From NCBI RefSeq assembly GCF_003258515.1, contig NZ_QGEH01000001.1, positions 2,232,001 to 2,296,000 on the forward strand: a stretch of DNA of 64,000 nt, in the 5' to 3' direction. The stretch is from Marinobacter bohaiensis (GTDB lineage Bacteria > Pseudomonadota > Gammaproteobacteria > Pseudomonadales > Oleiphilaceae). Made by a program: the position numbers and the translations under genes. Below are positions 47,506 through 56,765 of this stretch, one piece after another. The notes below the pieces were generated by a model. The model was not told the DNA's origin and ran no database searches. It saw only the letters and a program-made list of their open reading frames with translations. How positions within the stretch are numbered: the stretch's first letter is position 1; every line of letters starts with the position of its first letter.

Positions 47506-48509
47506 GCGTGACTGCAGAACGGGAAGTTCATACCGGTACGCCAGAGTTGGACGTGGTCATGATCGATACCGGGTACGAAACCTACGATATTGAACAGGCG
47601 ATTCTCAATACCGTCGGTGCGCGTATCCGCGAGATTCCTTGCCACGGGGACCTGGAACGGATCCTGGAGACGGTGAGAGAGGCCGATGCCGTCATGGTTC
47701 GGGAGTCGCCCCTTCCGCGCGACATCATCGAGCAAATGAACCGGTGCCAGGTGATCGTCCGGTACGGTGCAGGGATCGATAACATCGATCTCGAAGCCGC
47801 CGCCGAGCGGGGAATCTTTGTCGCTAACGTTCCGGACTACGGTTTCGAGGAAGTCAGCGACCAGGCCCTGGCATTGCTGATGACGGTGGCTCGTCGCACG
47901 GCGAGCCGGGATCAACAGGTGCGCGCCGGTGCCTGGAACATAGCCAGACAGGAACCCATGCACCGGATTACCGGCGGCGTCCTGGGTCTGGTCGGATACG
48001 GGCGAATCGCTCGGGCTTTTCATCGCAAAGCGATGGGCCTGGGCTTCTCTCGCACTCTAGTCGTCGATCACCACTTAAAGGATTCAACCGGTGATGTGGA
48101 GACGGTTGATCTGGACACGCTCTGCCGTGAAGCGGACGTCATCTCGCTGCACGTTCCATTGACGGATCAGACACGCCACCTGATTGATAGGCGACGACTC
48201 GCCCTGATGAAGCCAAATGCCGTGCTGATCAACACCGCTCGCGGCGGGTTGATCGACGAACCGGCCCTGGCCGCCACACTGAAAAACGGGCGTCTGTTCG
48301 GCGCCGGCCTGGACGTTTTCGAGCAGGAGCCGCCTCAGTCCGACAGCCCTCTAATGGACTGTCCAGGAGTGGTCATTAGCGACCATACCGGCTGGTACTC
48401 CGAAGAGTCCATCGCCGAACTCCAGCGCAAAGCCGCCGAGGAAGTCTGCCGGGTTTTCAATAAGGAGCCTCCCATCAACTGGGTCAATCGCTGGGATCAT
48501 GCCTCGTAA
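47502..48509 (+). CDS. 2-hydroxyacid dehydrogenase, D-isomer-specific (CtBP-like branch)
   Basis: About 335 aa from the GTG at 47502, which overlaps the TGA of the binding-protein gene and has AAGGAGG just upstream. The catalytic triad is visible: Arg in INTARGGLID, Glu in FEQEPPQ and His in SDHTGW. The cofactor loop is LGLVGYGRIARAFHRKA. It likely oxidises or reduces a 2-hydroxy/2-keto acid with NAD(H). It belongs to the C-terminal-binding-protein-like group of bacterial dehydrogenases, often found in sugar-acid operons. Confidence 0.9.
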   Translation: MSVTAEREVHTGTPELDVVMIDTGYETYDIEQAILNTVGARIREIPCHGDLERILETVREADAVMVRESPLPRDIIEQMNRCQVIVRYGAGIDNIDLEAAAERGIFVANVPDYGFEEVSDQALALLMTVARRTASRDQQVRAGAWNIARQEPMHRITGGVLGLVGYGRIARAFHRKAMGLGFSRTLVVDHHLKDSTGDVETVDLDTLCREADVISLHVPLTDQTRHLIDRRRLALMKPNAVLINTARGGLIDEPALAATLKNGRLFGAGLDVFEQEPPQSDSPLMDCPGVVISDHTGWYSEESIAELQRKAAEEVCRVFNKEPPINWVNRWDHAS

Positions 48510-48597
48510 TCCATCCACCAGAGTTCAATAACCCATAAAGGGGTGGTTCTACCTTCCCTGCCAGCCCAAGAGTAAAGCTGAAACGGAGAGATAAAGT

Positions 48598-49248
48598 ATG
48601 TATTCCAAAGAGATTATCGAAGGATTCAAGAACGTCGAAGTCGCATCGGTCGCTGACGCCGTGGATCAGGTTGTTGGTAAGCGCGGCTACATGCATCACA
48701 GCATCAAGCCCCGCATCAATGACAAGAAAATCGTCGGCCCGGCCGTCACCGTTCTGGAAGGGCCGGCCGACGAGAACCTGCCACCTCAGCACGCCCTTGA
48801 CCTGATCGACGAGGCAGACGAAGGCAGCGTCGTCGTTATCAGCACCGGCGGTGAAGCGGAAATGGCCGTCTGGGGTGGCCTGATGGCGGCAGGCGCCTCC
48901 GCCAACAAGCACGCGGGAGCCATCCTCGACGGTGGTGTGCGGGATATCGGTGAGATTCGCAGGGATTACGACTTCCCGATCTATGCACGCTCGGTGTCGC
49001 CGGGAACGACCCTGGGCCGTTTCAAGACGATCGACTCGAATGTCCCCGTGGTCGTGGGCGATATCATGGTTCACCCGGGCGACCTGATCGTGGCACATAT
49101 CGATGGGGTTGTGGTTGTACCCAAAGATCATGTCGATGAGGTGCTCAAGCTCGCCCGGGAAATCGATGAGCGTGAGCTTGAACAGGCACGCCTGATCATG
49201 GAATCAGGTTCGCTGCGAGAAGGCCTGGCCAAGTATGGCCGAATCTGA
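48598..49248 (+). CDS. RraA-type aldolase/decarboxylase
   Basis: A 216-aa protein of the HMG/CHA aldolase and RraA family. The signature Gly-x20-Arg-Asp is visible (GGLMAAGASANKHAGAILDG, then GVRDIGE), with the Arg and Asp that bind pyruvate or oxaloacetate and magnesium. Such enzymes split 4-hydroxy-2-oxoacids or decarboxylate oxaloacetate. In this operon it probably cleaves the end product of the pathway. An RNase-inhibitor function is unlikely in this context. GGAGAG precedes the start. Confidence 0.9.
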   Translation: MYSKEIIEGFKNVEVASVADAVDQVVGKRGYMHHSIKPRINDKKIVGPAVTVLEGPADENLPPQHALDLIDEADEGSVVVISTGGEAEMAVWGGLMAAGASANKHAGAILDGGVRDIGEIRRDYDFPIYARSVSPGTTLGRFKTIDSNVPVVVGDIMVHPGDLIVAHIDGVVVVPKDHVDEVLKLAREIDERELEQARLIMESGSLREGLAKYGRI

Positions 49249-49277
49249 TCAAGCCTCGATTCGATAGGGAGTCAACG

Positions 49278-50495
49278 ATGCAAACAACAAAAACGCTCTC
49301 CTCTGCCGGCTGCCTTGCAGCCGGCCTCTTGATGCTGGCGGCAGGTCCCGCACCGGCACAGGCGCTGACAAAACCTGAAGTGGTTGCCGAGTGGAACCGG
49401 CTGTCGTATGACGTCAACGACCAGGATCAACGAGCTCGCTGGGAGAACAGCGATATCTTCGGAAAGGCGCTGATCCAGGGCCTAAAGCTGGACTCGGAAG
49501 GGACCATGTACGTATCCACGGCTCGCTGGGCCGGCCCTGAAATGCCTGCCACCCTCTCGCGTCTGGTCAAAGACGGCGACCACTACGTACTCGCTCCCTT
49601 TCCGAGCGAAGCCATGAATGACGTTGATAATCCGGACGGCATCAAATCGGTTCTAGGCTTCGAAATTGATCGGAACGATACAATGTGGATTCTTGATCAG
49701 GGACATATTGCCGGTCAGCCTTCCAAGCCCGGGGCTGAAAAGCTCGTTCTGTGGGATCTCAAGAAAAACCGGGAGCTACAGCGCTATGAGTTCAGTGATG
49801 AGGATACGAACAAAAAATGCTCGTTTCTCAACGACGTTGCCGTCGACAATGACTCGGGCTTCGCCTACATCACCGACTCCGGCATCTTCTGCGACCCACT
49901 TGATGGCGGTCTGATTGTCTACAACCGAGATGAAAACAAGGCCCGCCGGGTGCTGGATCGGACACGATTTACAGGGGATGATCCGAACTTTGTCTTCAAC
50001 ATCGGTGATAGACCCGTTCTCAAAGGGCAGCCCATGCGGACGGGCGCCGACGGGATTGCGCTGTCCGGTGACAAGAAAACACTGTACTGGACCAACCTCA
50101 CCGGCAACCGTCTCTACTCGATCCCGACCGCCCTTCTGCGTGATTTCACCAAGTCGGAAGTTGAGCTTCAGAATGCAGTCCAGGTCGACGCTGTCCTGCC
50201 ATCCAATACCGACGGCATGACCGCAGACCGCGCCGGCAATGTCTACATGTCCGCCCTCACGCTCAATGGCGTGATGCGACGAGATGCGGACACGGGTGAA
50301 ATTTCACGCTTCACGTATCATCCCGAAATGGCCTGGCCGGACACCCTGGCCTGGGGCCCTAACGGAAGCCTCTACGTTGTGAGCAATCATCTGCATCTCT
50401 GGGTCGACGGCGACATGGACTTCGAGACGCCGGAAGAACCCAACTTCAGGATCTGGAAGCTCCCCATCAAAAGGCAGAGCTATACCGCGCCCTGA
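49278..50495 (+). CDS. Exported major-royal-jelly/Yellow-family protein
   Basis: A 405-aa protein with a signal peptide (GCLAAGLLMLAAGPAPAQA). The rest is a six-bladed beta-propeller of the MRJP/Yellow family (GLKLDSEGTMYVSTARWAG, NDVAVDNDSGFAYITDSG, GADGIALSGDKKTLYWTNL). Related propellers are lactonases or bind small ligands; bacterial MRJP proteins are little studied. Here it would act in the periplasm, perhaps opening a sugar lactone before the TRAP system imports the acid (inference). It lies 29 bases after the aldolase gene. Confidence 0.85.
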   Translation: MQTTKTLSSAGCLAAGLLMLAAGPAPAQALTKPEVVAEWNRLSYDVNDQDQRARWENSDIFGKALIQGLKLDSEGTMYVSTARWAGPEMPATLSRLVKDGDHYVLAPFPSEAMNDVDNPDGIKSVLGFEIDRNDTMWILDQGHIAGQPSKPGAEKLVLWDLKKNRELQRYEFSDEDTNKKCSFLNDVAVDNDSGFAYITDSGIFCDPLDGGLIVYNRDENKARRVLDRTRFTGDDPNFVFNIGDRPVLKGQPMRTGADGIALSGDKKTLYWTNLTGNRLYSIPTALLRDFTKSEVELQNAVQVDAVLPSNTDGMTADRAGNVYMSALTLNGVMRRDADTGEISRFTYHPEMAWPDTLAWGPNGSLYVVSNHLHLWVDGDMDFETPEEPNFRIWKLPIKRQSYTAP

Positions 50496-50554
50496 TGCCA
50501 CTCATCGCCGGGGGCCCTACCAGGGCGCCCGGCCCCCAAACAATGGAGACCGCA

Positions 50555-51493
50555 ATGCAAGCCGACATTTTATGTCTAGGAGAGCCGCTGTTTGAATTCA
50601 ATCAGGCACAAGGTGATCAACAACGCGGCCAGTATCTGCAGGGCTACGGCGGCGACACCTCCAATGCCGCCGTGGCTGCAGCCAGACAGGGCGCCCATGT
50701 TGGGTATATTACCGCCCTCGGCCAGGATAACTTCGGCGATGAGTTTGTAGAGCTCTGGGAGAGAGAAGGCATCGACACCGGGTTGGTCAAACGCGATCCC
50801 GAGGCTCACACCGGAATCTACTTCGTATCCCATACAGCACAGGGACACGCCTTCACCTACTTCCGCGCGGGGTCCGCCGCCAGCCGTCTGAAACCTGCGG
50901 ACCTGCCAGAATCCGCGATTGCCAAGGCAAAAATCCTGCACGTATCAGGCATTAGCCAAGCGATCAGCGACAGTGCCTGCGACACAGTATTCAGCGCTAT
51001 CGACATGGCACGAGCGAACGGTGTCAAAGTCTCTTACGATACCAACTTGCGCCTCAAGCTCTGGGATCTCCCACGAGCCCGCGCCATCACCCATAGTGCG
51101 ATCGCTCAGTGTGATATCGCTCTACCCAGCTACGAGGATGCCGAGCAATTGACCGGGCTGGTTGATGCCGACGCTATCGTAGATTTCTATCTGCAACTCG
51201 GTGCCCCCATTGTTGTCCTGAAACTGGGCGCGGAAGGCGCTCTCGTCGCCACGCCGGAATCTCGCCAGCGCATCCCTGGAAACCGGGTCGAGGCGGTGGA
51301 TGCAACCGGTGCCGGCGACACCTTCGGCGGCGCCTTTTTGGCTCGCCATGTTCTGGGTGATTCACTTGAAGACGCAGCCCGTTACGCCAACGCGGCGGCC
51401 GCCCTGTCTACGCAAGGCTACGGCGCCGTTGAGCCCATTCCCACACAACGGGACGTCGTTAGGTTCCTTGGCCGGCAAAGCCAGGGTAACTGA
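50555..51493 (+). CDS. PfkB-family sugar kinase, 2-keto-3-deoxygluconate-kinase-like
   Basis: About 312 aa from the ATG at 50555, with GGAGA just upstream. The ribokinase fold shows the first signature near GGDTSNAAVAAARQGAHVG and the second, with the catalytic Asp, in VDATGAGDTFGGAFLA. It resembles KdgK-type kinases, which phosphorylate 2-keto-3-deoxy sugar acids. That fits a sugar-acid pathway with the adjacent dehydrogenase and aldolase. It is the last gene of the operon; a hairpin follows. Confidence 0.88.
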   Translation: MQADILCLGEPLFEFNQAQGDQQRGQYLQGYGGDTSNAAVAAARQGAHVGYITALGQDNFGDEFVELWEREGIDTGLVKRDPEAHTGIYFVSHTAQGHAFTYFRAGSAASRLKPADLPESAIAKAKILHVSGISQAISDSACDTVFSAIDMARANGVKVSYDTNLRLKLWDLPRARAITHSAIAQCDIALPSYEDAEQLTGLVDADAIVDFYLQLGAPIVVLKLGAEGALVATPESRQRIPGNRVEAVDATGAGDTFGGAFLARHVLGDSLEDAARYANAAAALSTQGYGAVEPIPTQRDVVRFLGRQSQGN

Positions 51494-51507
51494 ATAAGCA
51501 GTGATAC

Positions 51508-51541
51508 TCCCTGGCGGCACATCACACCCCGCCGTCAGGGA
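51508..51541 (+). terminator. Terminator of the TRAP/sugar-acid operon
   Basis: TCCCTGGCGGC pairs with GCCGTCAGGGA (one G-T wobble) around a 12-base loop, 14 bases after the kinase stop codon. There is no strong T tract after it. Confidence 0.65.
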
Positions 51542-51676
51542 CAACCACCATGTATCTATTATCGGATTCCCATAACGAATTCTTATAAATTCGATAATCT
51601 ATGCATGGTTTTTATTATTTCTTTACACCCGTATGTTTAGGCAGGTATTCACACATCCAGATAGGGAATAACTGTC

Positions 51677-52777
51677 ATGGCAACTCTTTTCGATACCTAC
51701 GACCTGTCCGGTCTCCTGCTGAAAAACCGCGTTGTGATGGCGCCCATGACGCGCGCCCGGGCGCCGGGTTACGTTCCCAATGCGGAGATGGTGCGTTACT
51801 ACGGCCAGCGGGCCAGTGCCGGTCTGATTGTGACCGAGGGCACGCCCATTTCCCGCGAGGGCAACGGTTTTGTGGATTGCCCGGGCATCTGGAGCGATGA
51901 GCAGATCGCGGGCTGGGCCAAGGTCACCGATCGCGTCCATGATCTGGGCGGCTCGATCTTCACGCAGATCTGGCACGTGGGCCGGATGTCACACGTGTCG
52001 CTGCAGGAAGACGGCAAAGCGCCGGTCAGCGCCACCACACAGCAGGCGGAGCATTCCGCCGCCTTCGGCTACAACGCCAATGGCCAGGCCGACTTCGTCA
52101 CCGCCAGCAAGCCCCACGCTTTGTCGACCACCGAAGCCGAGCGCGTGATCGATGACTTTGCCCGGGCCGCGGCCAATGCCGCCGAGGCGGGATTCGATGG
52201 CGTGGAGGTTCACGGCGCCAACGGCTACCTCGTCGAACAGTTCATCAACGGCGCCGTTAATGACCGTACCGACCGCTTCGGCGGCGACAGCGTGGAGAAC
52301 CGGGCCCGCTTCGCTCTCGAAGTGGTTGATGCCTGCATTGCCGAGCTGGGCGCCCCGCGCGTTGGCATTCGCCTGTCGCCGTTCGGTCGTCTGCACGATC
52401 TGGGGGATTTTGACGGGGAAGAGGAAACGTTCCTCTACCTCGCTCGTGAACTGGGCAAGCGCAACATTGCCTACGTCCACATCATGGACCAGGCCAGCCG
52501 TGGAGCACCGGCCATGCCGGAGGGCTTCCTCGCCAAATTCCGCGAGGCTTATAACGGTACGCTGATCCTGGCGGGTGGACTGGATAAGGCCAAAGCCGGC
52601 GAGTTGATCGACGCCGGCCTGATTGACCTGGCCGCTTTCGGCGCGCCCTTTGTATCCAATCCGGATCTGGTGGAGCGCTTCCGTCACGACTGGCCTGTCG
52701 CCGAGCCGGACAAAAGCCTCTTCTACGGCGGCGATGCACGGGGGTATACCGACTACAAGCCGTATACCGCGGCCTGA
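51677..52777 (+). CDS. Old Yellow Enzyme-family alkene reductase
   Basis: A 366-aa FMN-dependent ene-reductase of the NemA/OYE group. Features visible include LKNRVVMAPMTRARAPG at the N-terminus, the conserved QIWHVGRMSH segment, and the barrel segment EVHGANGYLVEQFINGAVND with RTDRFGG. It reduces activated C=C bonds of enals, enones or nitro compounds using NADPH. It is a single gene with its own terminator. It adds to the redox enzymes for reactive carbonyls in this window. Confidence 0.95.
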   Translation: MATLFDTYDLSGLLLKNRVVMAPMTRARAPGYVPNAEMVRYYGQRASAGLIVTEGTPISREGNGFVDCPGIWSDEQIAGWAKVTDRVHDLGGSIFTQIWHVGRMSHVSLQEDGKAPVSATTQQAEHSAAFGYNANGQADFVTASKPHALSTTEAERVIDDFARAAANAAEAGFDGVEVHGANGYLVEQFINGAVNDRTDRFGGDSVENRARFALEVVDACIAELGAPRVGIRLSPFGRLHDLGDFDGEEETFLYLARELGKRNIAYVHIMDQASRGAPAMPEGFLAKFREAYNGTLILAGGLDKAKAGELIDAGLIDLAAFGAPFVSNPDLVERFRHDWPVAEPDKSLFYGGDARGYTDYKPYTAA

Positions 52778-52784
52778 GGCCGAG

Positions 52785-52815
52785 CGCGGCGACCCCGACC
52801 TGTCGGGTCGCCGCG
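52785..52815 (+). terminator. Terminator of the ene-reductase gene
   Basis: CGCGGCGACCC pairs perfectly with GGGTCGCCGCG across a 9-base loop, a few bases after the stop, and is followed by TT. Confidence 0.75.
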
Positions 52816-52952
52816 TTCCAACGATGCGTCATCCCTTCGTGAGTCAATGAATCCCTGATCCGCTGGCCCGTGTTTTCACGGGCACCACACACGCCTTTTA
52901 CTTCCCGCGGATCAAGGCCACTCTTGGCCTTGGGCCTGGCTTTCGCCCCGCA

Positions 52953-53966
52953 TCAGGCCCCACCTCCAAAGCACGACCGCAGACTCCCGGCAATCGATGT
53001 CAGCAGCTCTGGATAGAGGTCGGCGCCGACAGTCAGATCGGAACCCAGCGGATCGATGACGGCAGAGGTATTCACGCCGGTATCTCCAAACACGCTGCGG
53101 ACAATGCCCGGATTGTACTGGGGTTCGGTGAACACGCAGCTGACCTTCAAGTCGGACACCAGGCCCCGTATCTCGTCGATCCGTGCAGGGCTGGGTTTCG
53201 AGGCGTCACCGATCGAGATGGCGCCGGCCGCGGCGATGCCAAACCGCTTCTCGAAGTACTGATAGGCATCGTGGAAGACGATGAACTGCTGGGCACCCAA
53301 CTCATCGATGGTCGCCTGAACGTCGGCCATCACGGCGTCGATCTTTTTCTTGCCGGCTTCGGCGTTGCGAGCGTAGACCGCCGCATGCTCGGGATCCTCC
53401 TGGGAGAGCGCCCCGGCGATGGCATCCAGCCACACCTTGCCGTTCACCGGGTCCAGCCAGGCGTGGGGGTCCAGCCCGTCGTGATGATGGTGATGTTCCT
53501 CGCCCGCCGTATCGTGATGTGCTTCGCCGTTGTGTTCATCGTCATGCTGCTCGTCGTTATGGTGTTCCTCGCCCTCGTGTTCGCCATGATGCTCGTGGGA
53601 TTCGAACGTGGCACCTTTGCGAAAGGCGTAGGTCGTCGTGCCCGGCACCTCGAGCAACTCAACGACATCGGCATCACCAGAGAGGTTTTCCAGCGATCCC
53701 TCGAGCCACGGGGTTAATGGCTCACCCACCCAGAACACCACATCCGCCTGTTGCAGCGATTCGGCTTCCGAAGGACTGAGTGAATAGGTGTGAGGCGAAG
53801 CGCCGGACTGGACCAGCAGCTCGGGCGAGCCCACGCCCGTCATGACCTGGGAGACCAGTGACTGAATCGGCGCGATATCCGCGACGACTTTAGGCACGGC
53901 GGCGCTGGCGCCGACCGGGATAAGCAGACTGCTGACGGCACACGTAAACAAACGGCTAAGTTTCAA
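52953..53966 (-). CDS. znuA: Zinc ABC transporter, periplasmic binding protein
   Basis: A 337-aa protein with a signal peptide (FTCAVSSLLIPVGASA). Zinc ligands of the ZnuA family are visible: His in SGASPHTYS, His in LDPHAWLDP, His in FIVFHDAYQYF and an acidic residue in IDPLGSD. A His/Asp/Glu-rich loop (about residues 122-166) precedes the second ligand, typical of zinc rather than manganese binders. It is divergent from zur with a Zur-box palindrome between them, so it is repressed when zinc is plentiful. Confidence 0.96.
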   Translation of the reverse strand: MKLSRLFTCAVSSLLIPVGASAAVPKVVADIAPIQSLVSQVMTGVGSPELLVQSGASPHTYSLSPSEAESLQQADVVFWVGEPLTPWLEGSLENLSGDADVVELLEVPGTTTYAFRKGATFESHEHHGEHEGEEHHNDEQHDDEHNGEAHHDTAGEEHHHHHDGLDPHAWLDPVNGKVWLDAIAGALSQEDPEHAAVYARNAEAGKKKIDAVMADVQATIDELGAQQFIVFHDAYQYFEKRFGIAAAGAISIGDASKPSPARIDEIRGLVSDLKVSCVFTEPQYNPGIVRSVFGDTGVNTSAVIDPLGSDLTVGADLYPELLTSIAGSLRSCFGGGA

Positions 53967-54008
53967 GGTTCCAATCTCCTGACACAGTAATGTTGACGTT
54001 TAAGTGTT

Positions 54009-54020
54009 ATGTTATAACAT
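54009..54020. promoter_or_regulatory. Zur operator between znuA and zur
   Basis: The perfect palindrome ATGTTATAACAT, extended as GTTATGTTATAACATAC, matches the core of the gammaproteobacterial Zur box. It lies between the divergent znuA and zur starts, so one site can control both. The same 12-mer occurs at 60380. Confidence 0.9.
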
Positions 54021-54035
54021 ACTTAAAAATTCGGA

Positions 54036-54518
54036 ATGAGGCGAGTGACGGTGTTGACCTGTGATCAATCGACGATCCGGACTGACGCACTGAAACGTGC
54101 GGAGAACGTCTGCGCCCTTGAGAAAGCGCATTTCACGACCATCCGTCGGCGCACCCTGGAAACCCTGCTGCATTCGCCGTTTGCACTGAGTGCCTATGGC
54201 GTCCAGGCGCAGATGAAAGAAGACGGCGTCAACCTGAAGGCACCGACGATCTATCGGGCCCTGCACTTCCTGACAGCCATGGGGTTCGCGCACCGGATCG
54301 AGAGTCTGAATGCCTTTATAGCCTGCACATGCGGGGACCATCCGGGGCACCTTCCCGGTTTTTCCATTTGCCGGCAGTGCGGCCTGGTCACCGAAATGGC
54401 GCTTTCCGAATCCCTGCATCGGTCGTTGGAACTTTCCGGTCACGGCTTTCACGTTGAACGGACGGTTTTCGAGATCATCGGACTGTGTGAAACCTGCCTC
54501 CAGTCGGAGAAAGAATGA
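54036..54518 (+). CDS. zur: Zinc uptake regulator Zur (Fur family)
   Basis: A 160-aa Fur-family repressor with winged helix (LKAPTIYRALHFLTAMGFAH) and zinc-site cysteines ACTCGDHPGHLPGFSICRQC near the middle plus C-terminal LCETC. When loaded with zinc it represses uptake and zinc-sparing genes. The gene lies directly after the Zur box and overlaps znuC by 4 bases. The start at 54036 gives a short extra N-terminus; GTG codons a few residues later are alternatives. Confidence 0.93.
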   Translation: MRRVTVLTCDQSTIRTDALKRAENVCALEKAHFTTIRRRTLETLLHSPFALSAYGVQAQMKEDGVNLKAPTIYRALHFLTAMGFAHRIESLNAFIACTCGDHPGHLPGFSICRQCGLVTEMALSESLHRSLELSGHGFHVERTVFEIIGLCETCLQSEKE

Positions 54519-55285
54519 GCTTGATCACTATGGACGGGCTGTCGATCCGGTTTGCCGGAAACACGCTCCTGCACGACGTGAACCTGGCGGTCGATCACCG
54601 CGAAATTGTCGCGATTCTCGGGCCGAACGGTTCCGGAAAAACGACCCTGCTGCGTACCTTGATCGGTGCCATGTCGCCATCGTCGGGAACGATCTGGCGG
54701 CGGCCGGGTATCCGGCTCGGCTATGTACCGCAGCGCCTGTACATCGACGATACCCTGCCGATGACCGTGAACCGCTTCCTTTGCCTCCCCAAACGTCATT
54801 CCGCCGGAAAAGTCGCCAACGCGCTGGCAACCGCCGGACTTGAGGCCCACGGCAAGCAGCAGTTGGCCACATTGTCCGGCGGGCAGTTCCAGCGGGCGCT
54901 TCTGGCCCGCGCGCTATTGGACGAGCCGGATCTGCTGTTGCTGGACGAAGCCACCCGGGGCCTTGATTTTGCCGGCGCCAAAGCGTTCTACCAGCAGATC
55001 GACCGGGTGCGTGATGCCTTCAACTGCGGGGTCTTACTGATCAGCCACGAGCTGAACAGCGTCATGCAGGTCGCCGACCGGGTTATTTGCCTGAAAGATA
55101 CGATTCGCTGCGAAGGCTCGCCGGAACAGGTGGCCGGCTCCGAGGCATACCGCACCCTGTTCGGGATCGATCAACAGGCCGGGCCCGAACACCTGGCAGG
55201 GGTCGATGGGCCGGGCAGCCGCGCTCCAGTCTACCACCTCCACCCGGTCGCAAACCCGGACAAGGGGCGTCAGGATGCTCGATGA
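54515..55285 (+). CDS. znuC: Zinc ABC transporter, ATP-binding protein
   Basis: A 256-aa ABC ATPase. Walker A is GPNGSGKTTLLRTLIG, the signature is LSGGQFQRALLARALL, and Walker B is LLLLDEATRGLD. It powers zinc import through ZnuB with ZnuA as binding protein. Its start overlaps zur by 4 bases and its end overlaps znuB. The length and features are as in other gammaproteobacteria. Confidence 0.96.
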   Translation: MSLITMDGLSIRFAGNTLLHDVNLAVDHREIVAILGPNGSGKTTLLRTLIGAMSPSSGTIWRRPGIRLGYVPQRLYIDDTLPMTVNRFLCLPKRHSAGKVANALATAGLEAHGKQQLATLSGGQFQRALLARALLDEPDLLLLDEATRGLDFAGAKAFYQQIDRVRDAFNCGVLLISHELNSVMQVADRVICLKDTIRCEGSPEQVAGSEAYRTLFGIDQQAGPEHLAGVDGPGSRAPVYHLHPVANPDKGRQDAR

Positions 55286-56096
55286 TTTCATGGTCCGGGC
55301 GACGCTCGCCGGCCTCGGCGTGGCCATTGCCGCCGCCCCGCTGGGTTGTTTCGTGGTATGGCGGCGCATGGCGTATTTTGGAGACGCTACGGCCCACGCC
55401 GCGGTGCTCGGGGTGGCCCTGTCACTGGCGCTGTCCACGCCGATTTTCGGCGGTGTGCTGGTTGTTGCGCTGATCATGGCGCTGCTGGTGTCGTTCCTGA
55501 GCGACCGCGGCTACGCGATGGATACCCTGTTGGGCGTCATGGCCCATTCCGCCCTGGCCTTCGGGCTGGTGGCCGTCTCTTTCTTGCAGGGGATCCGCAT
55601 CGACCTGATGGCCTACCTGTTCGGCGATATCCTCGCGGTCGGGCCGGAGGATCTGGCGGTGATCTGGGGCGGCGCGGCGCTGGTGATCTTTCTGCTGGTC
55701 ATTCGCTGGTCGGCGCTGCTGACGACGACGCTGAATCCCGATATGGCTTACGCCAGCAACCTGTCCCCCAAACGCGAGCAGCTGATTCTGACGTTATCGC
55801 TGGCCATTGTGGTGGCCGTTGCGATCAAGGTGGTGGGCGTCCTGCTGATTGCTTCCATGTTGCTGCTGCCGGCCGCCTCGGCCCGGCCTCTGAGCCGGAC
55901 CCCGGAATCCATGGCCCTGCTGGCGGTGGTCTTCGGGTGCGTCGCGTCGGTCTCCGGACTGCGCGCGTCCTATGCGATGGACACACCGACCGGGCCCACC
56001 ATTGTCTGCGTCGCGGCCCTGCTCTTCGCCGCCACAGGCTGCATCCGCCTCTGTCTGCGCCACTGCCGATCACCGGGGCAACGCCGTAACCTATGA
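55275..56096 (+). CDS. znuB: Zinc ABC transporter, permease
   Basis: About 273 aa from the ATG at 55275, which lies inside the end of znuC with GTCAGG just upstream; the longer frame has no hydrophobic start. It has about eight transmembrane helices typical of the ABC-3 family (MAYFGDATAHAAVLGVALSL, VVGVLLIASMLLLPAASARP). It forms the zinc channel with ZnuC and ZnuA. Confidence 0.95.
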   Translation: MLDDFMVRATLAGLGVAIAAAPLGCFVVWRRMAYFGDATAHAAVLGVALSLALSTPIFGGVLVVALIMALLVSFLSDRGYAMDTLLGVMAHSALAFGLVAVSFLQGIRIDLMAYLFGDILAVGPEDLAVIWGGAALVIFLLVIRWSALLTTTLNPDMAYASNLSPKREQLILTLSLAIVVAVAIKVVGVLLIASMLLLPAASARPLSRTPESMALLAVVFGCVASVSGLRASYAMDTPTGPTIVCVAALLFAATGCIRLCLRHCRSPGQRRNL

Positions 56097-56140
56097 CGCC
56101 ATAAGCGGTGCTCCACAACACGTCAGCCTACGAGGCCAAA

Positions 56141-56701
56141 ATGATTCGCAAAAACCCCAGCGGCGATCTGCCGCAAGTGCATCCCCAGTCCTTCATCGAC
56201 CCGACGGCCATCCTCTGCGGCAAGGTGATCGTCGAAGAAAACGTCTTCATTGGTCCCTACGCCGTCATCCGTGCTGATGAAGTGGATGCCGACGGCCGCA
56301 TCGAGCCGATCGTCATCGGTGCCCATTCCAACATCCAGGATGGCGTGGTCATCCACTCGAAGTCCGGCGCCGCCGTGACGATCGGGCAAAACACCTCCGT
56401 CGCTCACCGGGCCATCGTTCACGGCCCCTGCATCGTGGGAAGTTCCACCTTCATCGGCTTCAACAGCGTTCTGTTCAACTGCTCCATTGGCGATGGCTGC
56501 GTCGTCCGGCACAACGCGGTTGTCGACGGATGCGACCTGCCGGCCCGCTTCTACGTGCCGTCCACCGCCCGGATCGGCCCCGAGACCGATCTGGCCGCCA
56601 TGCCGTCCGTCTCTGCGGACGCCAGCGAGTTTTCCGAAGACGTAGCGCGCACCAATAACGAGCTGGTCAACGGCTACAAGGCCATCCAGAACGAATTCTG
56701 A
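56141..56701 (+). CDS. cam: Gamma-class carbonic anhydrase-like protein
   Basis: About 186 aa from the ATG at 56141, preceded by GAGG. The left-handed beta-helix repeats are clear (VIVEENVFIGPYAVIRADE). Metal-ligand positions are His in DGVVIHSKSG and the His pair in VAHRAIVHG. Similar genes lie in the Pseudomonas Zur regulon, where the protein can probably use iron and so replace a zinc beta-carbonic anhydrase under zinc shortage. It follows znuB by 44 bases in the same direction. Confidence 0.88.
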   Translation: MIRKNPSGDLPQVHPQSFIDPTAILCGKVIVEENVFIGPYAVIRADEVDADGRIEPIVIGAHSNIQDGVVIHSKSGAAVTIGQNTSVAHRAIVHGPCIVGSSTFIGFNSVLFNCSIGDGCVVRHNAVVDGCDLPARFYVPSTARIGPETDLAAMPSVSADASEFSEDVARTNNELVNGYKAIQNEF

Positions 56702-56765
56702 CTTCGCCGGGCGGGCTCCGGCCTGCCCACAGCTCCCAACTCTGCCGTCAAACAGGAACAACCCT

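Noticed and set aside
48598-49248. RNase E inhibitor function for the RraA-like protein
   Set aside because: The aldolase Arg-Asp signature and the catabolic operon context favour an aldolase or decarboxylase.
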